A stretch of 64,000 nt of DNA. Source: Astrocystis sublimbata. Its lineage: Eukaryota > Ascomycota > Sordariomycetes > Xylariales > Xylariaceae. Positions within the stretch are counted from its first letter, which is position 1. Every line of letters begins with the position of its first letter. The notes beneath the pieces were generated by a model. The model saw only the letters and a list, made by a program, of their open reading frames with translations. It searched no databases and was not told the DNA's origin. The stretch lies in NCBI GenBank assembly GCA_022453515.1, contig JAJNNY010000007.1, positions 1 through 64,000 on the forward strand. The letters are read 5' to 3'. Both the position numbers and the translations under genes were made by a program. Of this stretch, positions 1-10,817 are shown in pieces.

Positions 1-862
1 GCCTGGCGAGACATGAAGGGCAGGAAACGGGGGATCCAGAACATCGTGGAAATGGTCAAGGGGGTGAGGGCCATGGGAATGGAAGCCTGTGTGACGCTGG
101 GTAGTGAGTACTGTCCCAAGCCATCATCAATCAGCGCCGTTCCGACACTCAACGAGAGAATGCGCCTCCTTGGAAGATTGCTGACCGACTCTCCTCATCT
201 TAGTGCTCGACAAGGAGCAGGCCAAGCAGCTCAAAGAGGCGGGCCTGACGGCGTATAATCACAATCTCGACACGTCACGGGAGCACTACTCCAACATCAT
301 CACAACAAGGAGCTATGACGAGCGACTTCAGACAATAGAGAACGTCAGAGAAGCGGGCATTCACGTATGCAGTGGTGGTATATTGGGCCTGGGCGAAGTG
401 CCCGAAACCGATCATGTCGGATTGATCTACACACTGGCCACACTTCCCGAGCACCCTGAATCGTTTCCCGTCAACAAGCTCGTGCCCATCAAGGGTACGC
501 CCATGTTTGGCCAGGAACCGGTCAAGGTAGATGTCCTTGTTCGCTGCATCGCCACGGCTAGACTTGTCATGCCTGCTACCATTATCCGACTAGCGGCTGG
601 TAGAGTGACTATGCCGGAGAGTGAGCAGATGCTGTGTTTCATGGCCGGAGCCAATGCCATTTTCACCGGCGAGAAGATGTTGACCACCGATTGCAATGGT
701 TGGGACGAGGATAAGGCTATGTTTAGCAGGTGGGGTCTGGAACCGCTGCGGACAGATGCAAGCAAGGTCATAGAGAATTCGGAACCAGAGCATCACGATC
801 AGGTCATATTGGATGACCATATTGGTGGAACTGTAGGCGGGCAACTTCAGGCCCATGGCTAG
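1..862 (+). CDS. bioB: Biotin synthase, 3' part (5' end outside window)
   Basis: Radical-SAM biotin synthase converts dethiobiotin to biotin, the last step of the pathway, normally in mitochondria. The frame is open from base 1. Exons are <1-103 and 204-862; the 100-nt intron (donor GTGAGT, acceptor CTTAG) splits an ATG codon and restores the family sequence VTLGMLDKEQA. Seen: YNHNLDTS, the IRLAAGR segment that supplies the [2Fe-2S] Arg ligand in the family, and the C-terminal block LTTDCNGWDEDKAMF. The N-terminal CxxxCxxC cluster motif must lie upstream of the window and cannot be checked. It converges on bioF, with only 66 nt between the stop codons. Identity is very secure; only completeness is unknown. 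Confidence 0.95.
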
Positions 863-928
863 GGTCTTTTGAGTTCAATGATGTGTTGGTTACAAGGGAA
901 GAATATATGGGGTCTTTAGACCCGACGA

Positions 929-2406
929 CTACAGCTTTGACACCACGTCCCGCCTTGGATTATATGAGACTATTTCCTTCGTATCGTCCGTCTGACTTCT
1001 CCCTTGTGAATGGGTACCCCCCCTAGCTTCTGGATGGTCCAACCACGCCCCGATCGCACTGCAAAGACCGTCGATTTGCTCGATGGTGTTGGCAGCATGG
1101 ATGCAGATCCGGATCCGTTCCTGGCCTAGAGGCACTGTTGGTGCGACTATGGGACGAATCATGAACCCGGACTCTTGACAGTGTCGGGCGAGACTCTTCG
1201 GGTACTTGGTGAATATGGGAACGATCGGGGAGCTCGATGGACCATCAAGAACGCGAAGTTCAGCAGCGGCCAATCTGGCGTCCTTGCGAAGCCTTCCTAA
1301 CCTGAAATGGCAATGTTGAATGAGATTTTGGAGTTGGTGCCGATGCTCACCGGCTTCTCCAAGGATCATGTAATCATACACACAGTCGATGCTGGCTAGT
1401 GATGGAAATGACATAGCAGTCGTGTATATCAGAGTGCGAGCATAGTTGATCAGGTAGAGACGCGCACTCGAGGAGCAGAGTATCCCCCCTATTACAATGT
1501 ATAGATCGTCAGCAAGGTCGCTCAAAAAACGGGTGCATCTATCAACCCACCTCCGGCGCAGCCCATGGCCTTTCCGAAGCCAATCACTCGCGCCCAAATT
1601 CGGTCTTGTAATTCGAGTTGACAAACCAGCCCGCAACCGTCCCCTAGGACGCCAATGGAATGTGCTTCGTCGACGATGATATAACCATTTCCACGAGGGA
1701 GTAGTGACTGGACTGTGTTGCAGACATATTGTAAGTCTGCTATATCCCCATCCATACTGTAGAGAGCCTCGACGCAGATGAAAACGTTTAACTCCCCAGA
1801 TGTAAACCGCCTGTCGCTCCGTACCAACTGCCTCAGGGTAGATTCCAGACCTGCAACACCTTCAGAGCTGCCGCCATTCGCCGGCTCACAAGTCGATTCT
1901 CTAACATGCCGAATGACTGATTCATGTGCGAAAGGAATCCTTCTTTTGGCACGTGAGAGCCGCATTCCGTCGTGGATACTCGCATGAATGAGATTATCAA
2001 ACAGAATGACATCCTCGGTTCCTGGGACACAGCTTATGATACCAACATTGGCATCGTAGGCGGAATTGAAAAGAAGTGCAGCTTCGGAGCTGTGAAAGCG
2101 AGATATCTTCCGTTCGAGCTGTTCTATGAAGGCGGAATTGCCATCCAACAGGCGGGAACCACCAGATCCGATTGCTCGCCCACTTGGGGTGGCCCGCGAT
2201 AATAGTTCATGATCTGAGCCGAGCTGTGCTATCAGAGCTTTCCGTACGGCCGGGTTCTGAGCGACCGACAGATAGTCATTCGATGAAAAGTCTACAAGAC
2301 CTGGTGGAGGGGCTACCAATTGCCGCAGCCTGCCTTGAGATTCACGCTGAGCTAGTCGTTCTCTCAGCGTGACCTCCAAGTTGCCCATTGGCCTGGTGGA
2401 TTCCAT
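929..2406 (-). CDS. bioF: 8-amino-7-oxononanoate synthase (KAPA synthase), peroxisomal type
   Basis: PLP-dependent alpha-oxoamine synthase that condenses pimeloyl-CoA with alanine. Exons on the minus strand are 2406-1551 and 1488-929. The 62-nt intron (GTGGGT...AATAG) joins GKAMGCAGG to ILCSSSARLYL in phase, giving 471 residues. Seen: SSNDYLS near residue 42, GSGGSRLLDG near 85, VDEAHSIG, and the PLP lysine in GFGKAMG (Lys279). The last three residues are SKL, a canonical PTS1 peroxisomal signal. Established: fungal BioF is peroxisomal, where pimeloyl-CoA arises from fatty-acid oxidation. I chose the ATG at 2406 because the family N-terminus (ALRERE-like segment) starts just after it; an in-frame ATG at 2490 would add 28 residues. 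It shares a divergent promoter with bioDA. Confidence 0.93.
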
Positions 2407-3089
2407 AGTTTCCTGGCAGTTAGTTGCTCGCTCATATGAAGAAGTGGTCTTGCTAGGCCAACAGTTATTGCGAATGAAAGTAACAAACAAGCTTGAACCC
2501 TCTCAACGGAACAATGGATGAGAATCTATCGTGTGTTATTTTCGTGCATGCGTATTATGATCTACACAAGAGACAGTCTGAAGTGTTGGTGCCGAGTGAT
2601 CTGGACCGGTTGCACCTCAACTAGCTCCTCGCTAGCCTCCACCGACTTTCAAACTCCCAGTGCAAACCCTACGGCTCTTGTGGCTCTCCTTTAACGACTA
2701 AAGTTTTGGTAGGAAACCACCTCACCGTCTCATGCCAATTGAGTGATTGCCCGCGAAGCTGATACGCAGTGTATACATGTAATTAATGCGCACTTGGGAC
2801 TGCAAGATCGCAACCCGAAAACCGGCATAGAATGTTGTCTCCAAATCTGTCAGCGTCCCAACATTGTGGGACGTAGTGGACCGAACTACCGGCACTAAAC
2901 GCGCAAGTCGGGTATCGTGTATTGTCCCCTCAATCCGGATAATCGCGCATTGCCGGCGGCCGGCACCAGGTTCGATATTCCCATGGTAGCCTACAAAGTA
3001 ACAGGGACCACTCGTCGAGGAAGCTTTTGGGAAATGCACATGGGCTGATTTTGGCTCCAGCAGTCGTCTATTGCATATAGCTACCTACT
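2407..3089. promoter_or_regulatory. Divergent intergenic region between bioF and bioDA
   Basis: This 0.68-kb gap separates the two opposite biotin gene starts and must hold both promoters. The sequence shows an in-frame upstream ATG for bioF at 2490 and a GC-rich inverted stretch near 2954 (CCGGCGGCCGG). No further gene has support. Shared regulation of the pair is an inference from the layout. Confidence 0.6.
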
Positions 3090-5731
3090 ATGCCCCCAAT
3101 CGGGTCCCTCCTTTGGCGAGATCTACGCATCTACAAGATTTACGGAGCCAACACTAATGTGGGGAAGACCATTCTCTCCTCTATTCTCTGCAACGCCTCG
3201 CGAAGGTTATGGAAAAATGAGGCAACGGCATACTTAAAGCCAGTCTCGACTGGGCCAGACGAAGAAGCAGACGATAAGTGTTTGTCCTGACCACCCCCCC
3301 CCCCCCCCCCCCCCCCCCCACCACAAGTGAGACATGGTGTTGATCCAGGAGTAGAAGCAACCCAACACGCCATGTCCTGCAGACCAGATAGCGCCACATG
3401 CCAACCAACTATAATAACAACAGTCATATTAAGAAGTTCACTCAAGGGGTTATTCGCAAAACCTTATATCAGTATAGCCAACCATTAAGCCCCCATATTG
3501 CTGCCAAAGGAAATGTATTTGTCCATACAAATGAGCTTTATGAGCGCACCTAACAACGATCACCCAGATTATTCCTAACGAGCGGATTTTGCACGCCGTA
3601 TATGACTTTGCCTCAGAGAGGGCATCTGCCGGGCCAGGTTGGCTCTTTATCGAGACAGCCGGCGGAGTGCATTCTCCGAGCCCTTCCGGTACTACGCAGG
3701 CCGACCTGTATGCTGCCTTGAGGTGTCCCGTGGTACTAGTCGGAGACTGGAAGTTGGGCGGGATCTCATCGACAATTTCAGCGTTCGAGTCGCTGAGGAT
3801 TCGCGGGTACGATGTGGCGAACGTCGTCCTGTTTGATGATTCCGAGTATGGAAATGCGGACTACTTGAGGAGCTATTTTGAACAATTCGGCATCACAGTC
3901 ACGGCTTTGCCAATGCCACCGCCTCGCGACGAACACGACAAGGAGCGGGACGAGAAATCCTTACTGAAGTACTACGTGGATGAGAGCCAGGCAAAACCAG
4001 TGCGCGACGCTCTTGCGAATCTCAACGAGCGCCACCATGCCCGCATACAAGCCCTAGAGAGTATGGCAACGGAGGCGCACGGAAAGATTTGGTATCCTTT
4101 CACACAACAGAAGCTACTGCAACCAGACAACATCGTACCGATTGACAGCGCTCATGGAAGTCATTTCCAGACTCTGAAGCCTCGGACGCCCGTAATATCG
4201 GACGGCAAGTCCCTCCTGCAGCCATCGTTTGACGGATCTGCATCTTGGTGGACGCAGGGCCTAGGCCATGGAAATCCTTCTTTGATGCTGGCTGCAGCAT
4301 ATGCTGCAGGTCGCTATGGACATGTCATGTTTGCAGGCATGATTCACGAGCCAGCACTGAAGCTAGCCACCATGGTCCTCGACAGCTTCCGAAATCCACG
4401 ATTGACCCGCGTTTTCTTCTCCGACAATGGGAGCACGGGCATGGAAGTTGCAGTCAAGATGGCTCTACGCGCGTCTCGCGTTCGTTACGGCTGGTCTCCT
4501 GATACCCAAATTGATATACTCGGTCTCAAAGGGGCCTACCACGGAGACACAATAGGCACCATGGATTGCGCAGAACCAAACACTTTCAACGAGAAGGTCG
4601 AATGGTATAGAGGCAAGGGCGTTTGGTTCGACTACCCTCAAATCCAATGTGTTGCCGGACAGTGGCAGGTTCAAGTACCGAGCGAGATGGGGACGAGCCA
4701 GACACAGAGTTTCTCTGATCTTTCAGATGTCTTTGATCTTGACCAACGCAGGGCGCGAGGGGAGCACAAATCTTACGAGTCCTACATTCTCTCGGTGCTA
4801 AAACGTCATCTACATGATGGTCGCAAGTTCGGTGCTCTGATACTGGAGCCAGTCGTACTGGGAGCAGGTGGCATGGTGTTAGTGTAAGTATCGGAAGTCG
4901 GTCATCAACTTTGAAGTCAGCGTGTACTGACTGCCAAGTAGCGACCCCCTGTTCCAGCAGACGTTGGTCCATGTCGTCAGACAGAACCCATCGCTCTTCG
5001 GATCAGATCAAAATGCAGTTATCGCCGAGGATGAGAAGACTTGGAAGGGACTACCCGTCGTCTTCGACGAGGTCTTCACCGGCATTTACCGCTTGGGCAG
5101 ATCAACATCGGCCTCCTTCCTTGGTCTTCACCCTGACGTATCAGTCCATGCCAAGCTGCTGACAGGAGGACTTGTCCCGCTATGTATTACCGTAGCTTCT
5201 GAATGCATATTCGATGCCTTCGCGAGCGAGGAGAAATCGGACGCGTTGCTTCACGGTCACAGCTATACTGCACATGCCGTCGGTTGCCAGGTTGCGATCG
5301 AATCCATGACACAACTGCAGGCATTGGAGAAACGCGGCAGTTGGGACTGGGCCAAATCGAACGGTTGGATTCACGGGCCCGACAAGAACCATGGCAGCCT
5401 TGCCGAATCGCGACCCGAGATCTGGTCTACTTGGCCATTATCCTTGGTACAATGGATATCTCACCAGTCCGACAGGGTAGCAGGTGTCTGGGCGTTGGGA
5501 AGTATTCTGGCGATTCATTTGAAGGCAGCTGACGGCAGCGGGTACACAAGTACCGCTGCCGAGGGCCTGCGTCAGAAACTCCTAAGTGGTGTCAGCAACG
5601 AATTGGGGACATCCTGGAATGTGCATTCAAGAGTACTTGGTAACGTGTTGTACATTATGGGAAGCCAGCAGACAACAGAGCAAGAGGTGAGGGAGATCTC
5701 AGAGCTTCTGCGAGGAGGTCTTGAGAAGTAA
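3090..5731 (+). CDS. bioDA: Bifunctional dethiobiotin synthetase / DAPA aminotransferase
   Basis: Fused enzyme catalysing the two middle steps of biotin synthesis: transamination of KAPA to DAPA, then carboxylation and ring closure to dethiobiotin. Exons are 3090-3277, 3424-3514, 3568-4883 and 4942-5731 (794 residues, as expected for BIO3-BIO1 fusions). The N-terminal synthetase has the P-loop GANTNVGKT (residues 19-27) and ETAGGVHSP. The aminotransferase starts near residue 266 (IWYPFTQ) and shows YHGDTIGTMD, FDEVFTG (Asp574) and the PLP lysine in AKLLTGG (Lys603). Intron 1 (146 nt, weak donor GTGTTT) contains a run of 26 C. Intron 2 is only 53 nt. No C-terminal SKL. I see no broken reading frame once the introns are removed. 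Confidence 0.94.
3294..3319 (+). repeat. 26-nt poly-C homopolymer inside bioDA intron 1
   Basis: An uninterrupted run of 26 C follows CCA at 3291-3293 and lies wholly between the predicted donor (3278) and acceptor (3423). Runs this long are unstable and hard to sequence, so the exact length is uncertain. Confidence 0.9.
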
Positions 5732-7636
5732 CTTGAGGGATTTCCTGCGAGGATGTCGGCAATGTTGCTATGGCTTGCATTGGGTGGTAGGGGCAGAGCC
5801 ATGTGAATATTCGATAATTAAGCGAGCCGTTAGCTCGGTATCAGCCTCACAGAGGTAGTATTCGATTTTCACATGCATCTCTCTACGGAGTAATCCTTAC
5901 GGAGAGTACCTACCTCGCCTACCATGTTTGATCATAAGTATGTGGAATGGGGTTAGTGGTTTCTGTAGTGATGTATGCCAAGTGCTACAGTATCCATAGT
6001 GTATATACCATAGACTCCGTCACAGTAGTTCGGATTGTCTAAATATAGCACCCAGGAAAAACGACGCTTAGGCATCATCCCATATTGCAGTCCCAGAGAT
6101 CCAAATTATGTAAACTCAAGATGCAGGGTACTGCCCATGCGTCGAGCTCCATAAGACTATTGCATAAACGGGAGTGTTTCCGACTTGTATCATGTTTGTT
6201 CAATTGACGAGGTTTCAGCTCTTGTATTATTGGATTGACCTTCTAGAACCCCTTCGATGGTAGCACTGAAGGTGGGCTGTTCTCAGCTCGACGGAGGCGA
6301 GGGAGGTGGGTGAAATAGGGCTTTGATGGGTCAGGGGTTCAGCTCAGCAGCCTCAGCTCCTGGTTTTCATCTTTGACGCAAGTGGATTCACGGTGGGTAT
6401 ATTCGAAGGACCGTACGTTACAAATTCGACATGCTGCCACTTACAGGCCCCCAGCTCGCCCAGGTTGCCTAGAATCCTACAATTCCATTGATCGATAATT
6501 TTTCTTGGCTCGATACCGAGGTTGTTTCCACTGATTCCAATAATGAGTCTGGCATTCTTCATTTTCGAAATGTTAGAAGTCGTAGTCGGCCACCAGAGGA
6601 TGCTTGAAAGGGTATAAGTATACCAACAATGGATTTTACACGTGCTCTAGCTGGCGGGCTGGGTACGGTCATGAGCAAGAACGTGCTGTAAATGCGAATG
6701 CTCGAATGGGCTCCCACGCGAGAACCACGCGAGGGAGCCGCTACAGGGGTGACAGACGCTTGGGGAACCAGTGGGGACGGGTAATAAGCCTCGAGGCACT
6801 AGGCGACGCCGTTCCCGCTAGGGTGAAAATTATAATACTTGCATGAAGAGCGGGAGGTGCCACGGCTCGCCTGGCACCACCATCCTCACCATTCCGTCTC
6901 CGTGGAGCTTGATCAACCGATTCGATGTGTGTGACCTTCACTGCGTCTCTCGCAAGAATACCCGACTCCTGCGTTATCAGCACTACTACAACCTACCTAA
7001 GCTCTGAGTGACGAAACGACACTGCAACCTCACAAGAGAGATCATGTGCTTGCTGCACCTCCAACTTGGAAGACTAACTAAATGCTGGGGCGCATATGTA
7101 AGGAATAAGTGCGCATAAGTCTGTAAAGCACGCGGGATTTGACCAATGATATTTATCGTAGATAATGATGGATTCCAATACCCAAGATTCGACAGTAATC
7201 GATCTTGACAGGATCGTGAGTGCCGGTATTACTGTAAACAGCAATCCCGGGGTCATTCCAATTTTACTATTCCATTAATAGATGATTCAGCTCCGTAACG
7301 AATTTTACTGGGCCACGAGACAAGACCCTTGCGATTTAAGCTCCATTTTAGCACGCCCTTATTGGGACTAATATATGCTTATCACTAGTCACCGATGATT
7401 GGGATACCGTTAGAACATTTGATGCTTGCAGATTTGGGTAAGCAGAGAAGTATCTTCAAATCCTTTTAATCTCATGGGTGAGTAACCCTTGTAAGAAGGG
7501 TCATAGCTGGATCAGCTATTAAAGGGGTACGTAATGCGTAAAACACGTAGGACAAGTAGATCAACACCGCTTCGCGCCATGAAAAAGGCAACTAGTCTTC
7601 CATCCATCTTCCAACGGTCGAATACCAATCGATACA
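5732..7636. other. 1.9-kb gap between bioDA and the ACS transporter
   Basis: No reading frame here shows family motifs or consistent splice-linked frames. A UGUAUAUA-type PUF element (TGTATATA) lies at 6000-6007, about 270 nt after the bioDA stop. Bases 7260-7400 are AT-rich. The 3' side must hold the promoter of the transporter gene. Confidence 0.5.
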
Positions 7637-9527
7637 ATGGCAGTTACAGCTGGCGAAGAGAAGGTTCCTGTAACCGGTGCCAGAGCCATGTTGCAGAGCA
7701 CCCCCGAGGACAACATGCCCACCGGCTCCCGCGGCGGCTCCACGGGGCGGTCCGAGTCCGAGTCCGAGGCGGAGGAAACGATCAACGCCGCTTACGAGTA
7801 TTCCGACGAGTACTATCGCAAGCTCCTATGGAAAATCGATCTGTTCCTGCTGCCGCTGATGTGGTTCTCTTACGGAACCCAGCAAGCGGACAAGAACTCG
7901 CTCAGCACGCAGGCCGTGTTCGGCATCCGTGAGGATACCCATCTCCAGGGTGACCAGTTCAACTGGCTGAGCACGGCTTTCTATCTCGCGTACCTCGTGT
8001 TCGAGGCGCCAGGCAACTGGATCATGCAGCGGGTGCACCTGGGCCGGTTTCTCGGAAGCACCATGGTGCTGTGGGGCGTCATTGTCCTGGTCACGGCCTT
8101 CGCCAAAAACTTCACGCACCTCATCGTGCTCCGCATCATCCAGGGAGCACTCGAGTGTATTGTCTCGCCTGCATTCCTACTGATCGTCGGATCGTGGTAC
8201 AAGTCACGCGAGCACGCGTTCCGCTCGGTCATCTGGGGGACCTCGAACGGTGGCGTCAGCATTATTACCGGTGTGATATCATATGCCATTGCTGAAAAGT
8301 CACAAACCGACCCCAACGGATTAGCTGCCGTAAGTCCATCTGTGGAATACCCCTTCCTTGCCTTTTCTCTCAGGCCGGGCCCTGTCGTAACGCAGTTGAA
8401 AGCTAACAGGTTGACGATAGTGGAAGGGCATCTCGCTGTTCCTGGGCGCGCTTACCATCTTCCTCGGCATTCTGGTCTTCTTCATCCTAGGAACGCCGCG
8501 CGAGGTCACGTGGCTGAACAAGGACGAGAAGCGGGCGGCGATAGCGCGGATTGTCGAGAACAAGACGGGTTCGGACCGGGAGAAGCGATCGGAGTTCAAG
8601 TGGGACCAGGCTAGACAGGCGTTCAAGGATCCGCAAACTTACTTCCTGTTCTTCATCACCATCATCAACGCTCTGCCCGGTGCGGCGACGGCCGCCTTCG
8701 GTAACCTGGTCTTCCAGTCATTCGGCTTCACGCCGAAGGAGACGCTGCTGAAGGGCACTTCGCCCATGTATGCCGTGGGCATCGTCTGGTTCCTCGTCTG
8801 TGGTTGGCTTAGCATGAAGTTTCCCAACACTCGATGTAAGCACCCCACTCGACTCTTCCCCATCATCTCGCACATGCGCTGACTCGTGCCCAGTCATTCT
8901 GATGATGGCATCGCTTCTCCCGGCGTTCACCGGACTCTTGGCTTTGGGTCTCCTTCCCGTCGACACCTACATGTGGACGAAGTGGGGGTTGTACCTCATG
9001 CAAGCGACTGGTCCGCTGCCCGGCCTTTGTAAGTTGCCAGCCCTCAGTGCGCCAGTGAAGAAAGGGCGAGACGCTCTCGGTGTTAAGGACGAAAATAAGG
9101 CTAACTTGTTGTGTTAGTGATTTGGACCTTTGTCCCTTCGAACGTGGCAGGCAGGACCAAGAAGACTGTGGTAACCACGGTGCTTTTTGTGGCATACAGC
9201 ACAGGCGCTGCCATCGGTGGCCAGATTCTGCGGCCCGAGGACGCCCCTAGATTCCTCAAGGGACTGACGGCAGCTGGTATTCTGTACGGAGTCGAGTTCG
9301 TCGGGCTGATTTGCTGGCGCTACTACTGTAAGTTGACAAGACCACGCGACGCACAACACGAATACATAGGTGGCTGACAGATTCTAGACATCTATGAGAA
9401 CAGACGTCGTGCCAAGCTCATCGAAGCGATGGGGATCACGCCCGAGGAGAGCGAGCGTCTGGGGAAGCTCAACGCCGAGCTGGACATGACGGATCAGGAA
9501 AACATCCACTTCAAATATCAAGTTTAA
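7637..9527 (+). CDS. MFS transporter, anion:cation symporter (Dal5/allantoate permease) family
   Basis: Predicted plasma-membrane proton symporter for a small organic anion. Exons 7637-8329, 8421-8835, 8894-9028, 9118-9327 and 9388-9527 all join in phase and give 530 residues, normal for the family. Seen: a Ser/Glu-rich cytosolic N-terminus, the TM1 entry ID-LFLLPLMW, DKNSLSTQAVFGI, the loop FNWLSTAFYLAYLVFEAPGN, and the C-terminal half with FVPSNVAGRTKKTV, all typical of the ACS group. About 12 hydrophobic segments fit. It is the first gene beyond the biotin cluster. The family includes the yeast biotin importer Vht1, the nicotinate importer Tna1 and the allantoate permease Dal5, so a role in biotin or precursor uptake is possible but is only inferred from position. 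Confidence 0.9.
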
Positions 9528-9565
9528 GAATTGGGTTATTAAATCATGGGGGCGTTGGGGGTTAT

Positions 9566-9632
9566 TGTATATAAATCGCATTGGGCACGGGGCATAGGCA
9601 GGGGCACTGTATATAAAAAAGCATTGTATATA
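9566..9632 (+). promoter_or_regulatory. Three TGTATATA elements in the presumed 3' UTR
   Basis: TGTATATA occurs at 9566-9573, 9608-9615 and 9625-9632, that is 39-105 nt after the transporter stop codon. In RNA this is UGUAUAUA, which matches the PUF/Pumilio binding element UGUANAUA. Whether all three are in the mature transcript depends on the polyadenylation site, which cannot be seen. Confidence 0.45.
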
Positions 9633-10817
9633 ATACATAGAGGCATTGGGTACCTACTCCAATCCAATCCAATTAGCCGGCTGCGAGGCTTGCCAACACA
9701 TGCCAGAGATTTCGTCTATGACGTTCCATCAAAGGTGTTGTTTCGCCGTACCTTGCCATCATGACGCAGCATTTCTTTGCCCCTCGAATAAGTCTACTTT
9801 CACTTCAATGCATGGCTGAAGTCGTAGTCATCGTCAACCGGTAAGAATTGGTCCAAATATTCAGTACATCTAATACGCCTCTGTTGTACGGTACTGAAAT
9901 ACTGTCATGTTGCATGCAGAAGAGAATGCGCAAAAGGTATCCCAGCTTAGCTACCTCGGCTATCACGACTTTACTCTGCATCGTATGGGAGTACGATGCC
10001 TCGCCGTCTGGGCGCATTAGCGTGTTCCCGCCGATGAGGATCGGGATTCAAGGCTTGGCCCGCCCACCCACCGTGTCGGGAAAGAAGACGGCAGGGCTCT
10101 CTCGGATGTCACAGCTGCGGGCCGTGGCCGCCAGATGGTTTCAGGATCCGACTCCATCAAACGTGTGATCGGATGGTATCTACCGGTATCACAAGCTAGC
10201 GGAGCGGAGCGGGCCAGTCATGGCGGATCCCAACGATGAGGCAGGCGTAGGAAGCCATCTTTATTTTTCCTTTTTCTTTGGGCCGTTATTGTTGCAGGAC
10301 ATAAAGTGCGGTCAGTCTTAGGTTAGGCATCGTGGTCTGATAGCAGTAAGATATCGTGGCTATTGCAACATGTAGTAGAAGTACATATGTGGCATGTGAC
10401 AACGCACATGTGCTGCTTGACGAGTAGAACATCTGAGAGAAGGAGCTGGACTCAGGCAGGAATTGGGCGCATGTAATTGGGTACCGATATGTACCTACCT
10501 ATATGCTGTGTAAGTGCAAGAGCTGCGCGGCCGCCAACGCATCAGGCAGGCACACTGGGGGACTGGCCCGCTGGCTCGCAGGCATGTGCGGACCTCGGAG
10601 GTACCTAGGTATCTATCTCTAAGTACCTGCCAGCCACCTGCATCCCGCCTCGCCCGCCTCTCTTATCGAGAGAAATGCGGTGACGGTGATTTGTAGATAG
10701 CGAATCTATCACGAGTCAATCCTCCCCCCTCAATATCACCGCACTCCCCCAACCTCTCCCCGTCAATATCCAAGCTTAGTATTATCACATATTATCACTG
10801 CCAGATACGACGCCAAC
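9633..10817. other. Gap between ACS transporter and DUF1776 gene
   Basis: No supported gene. The right half has several TACCTAGGTA-like motifs (around 10490-10630), a pattern that recurs in other gaps of the window. C/T-rich tracts before 10818 look like promoter or 5' UTR of the next gene. Confidence 0.5.

Noticed and set aside
2722..3039. 105-codon minus-strand frame in the bioF/bioDA gap
   Set aside because: It starts at a GTG, has no motif and overlaps the shared promoter region.
3140..3445. Minus-strand frames with poly-Gly across bioDA intron 1
   Set aside because: They are created by the 26-C run read in reverse; they overlap bioDA exons.
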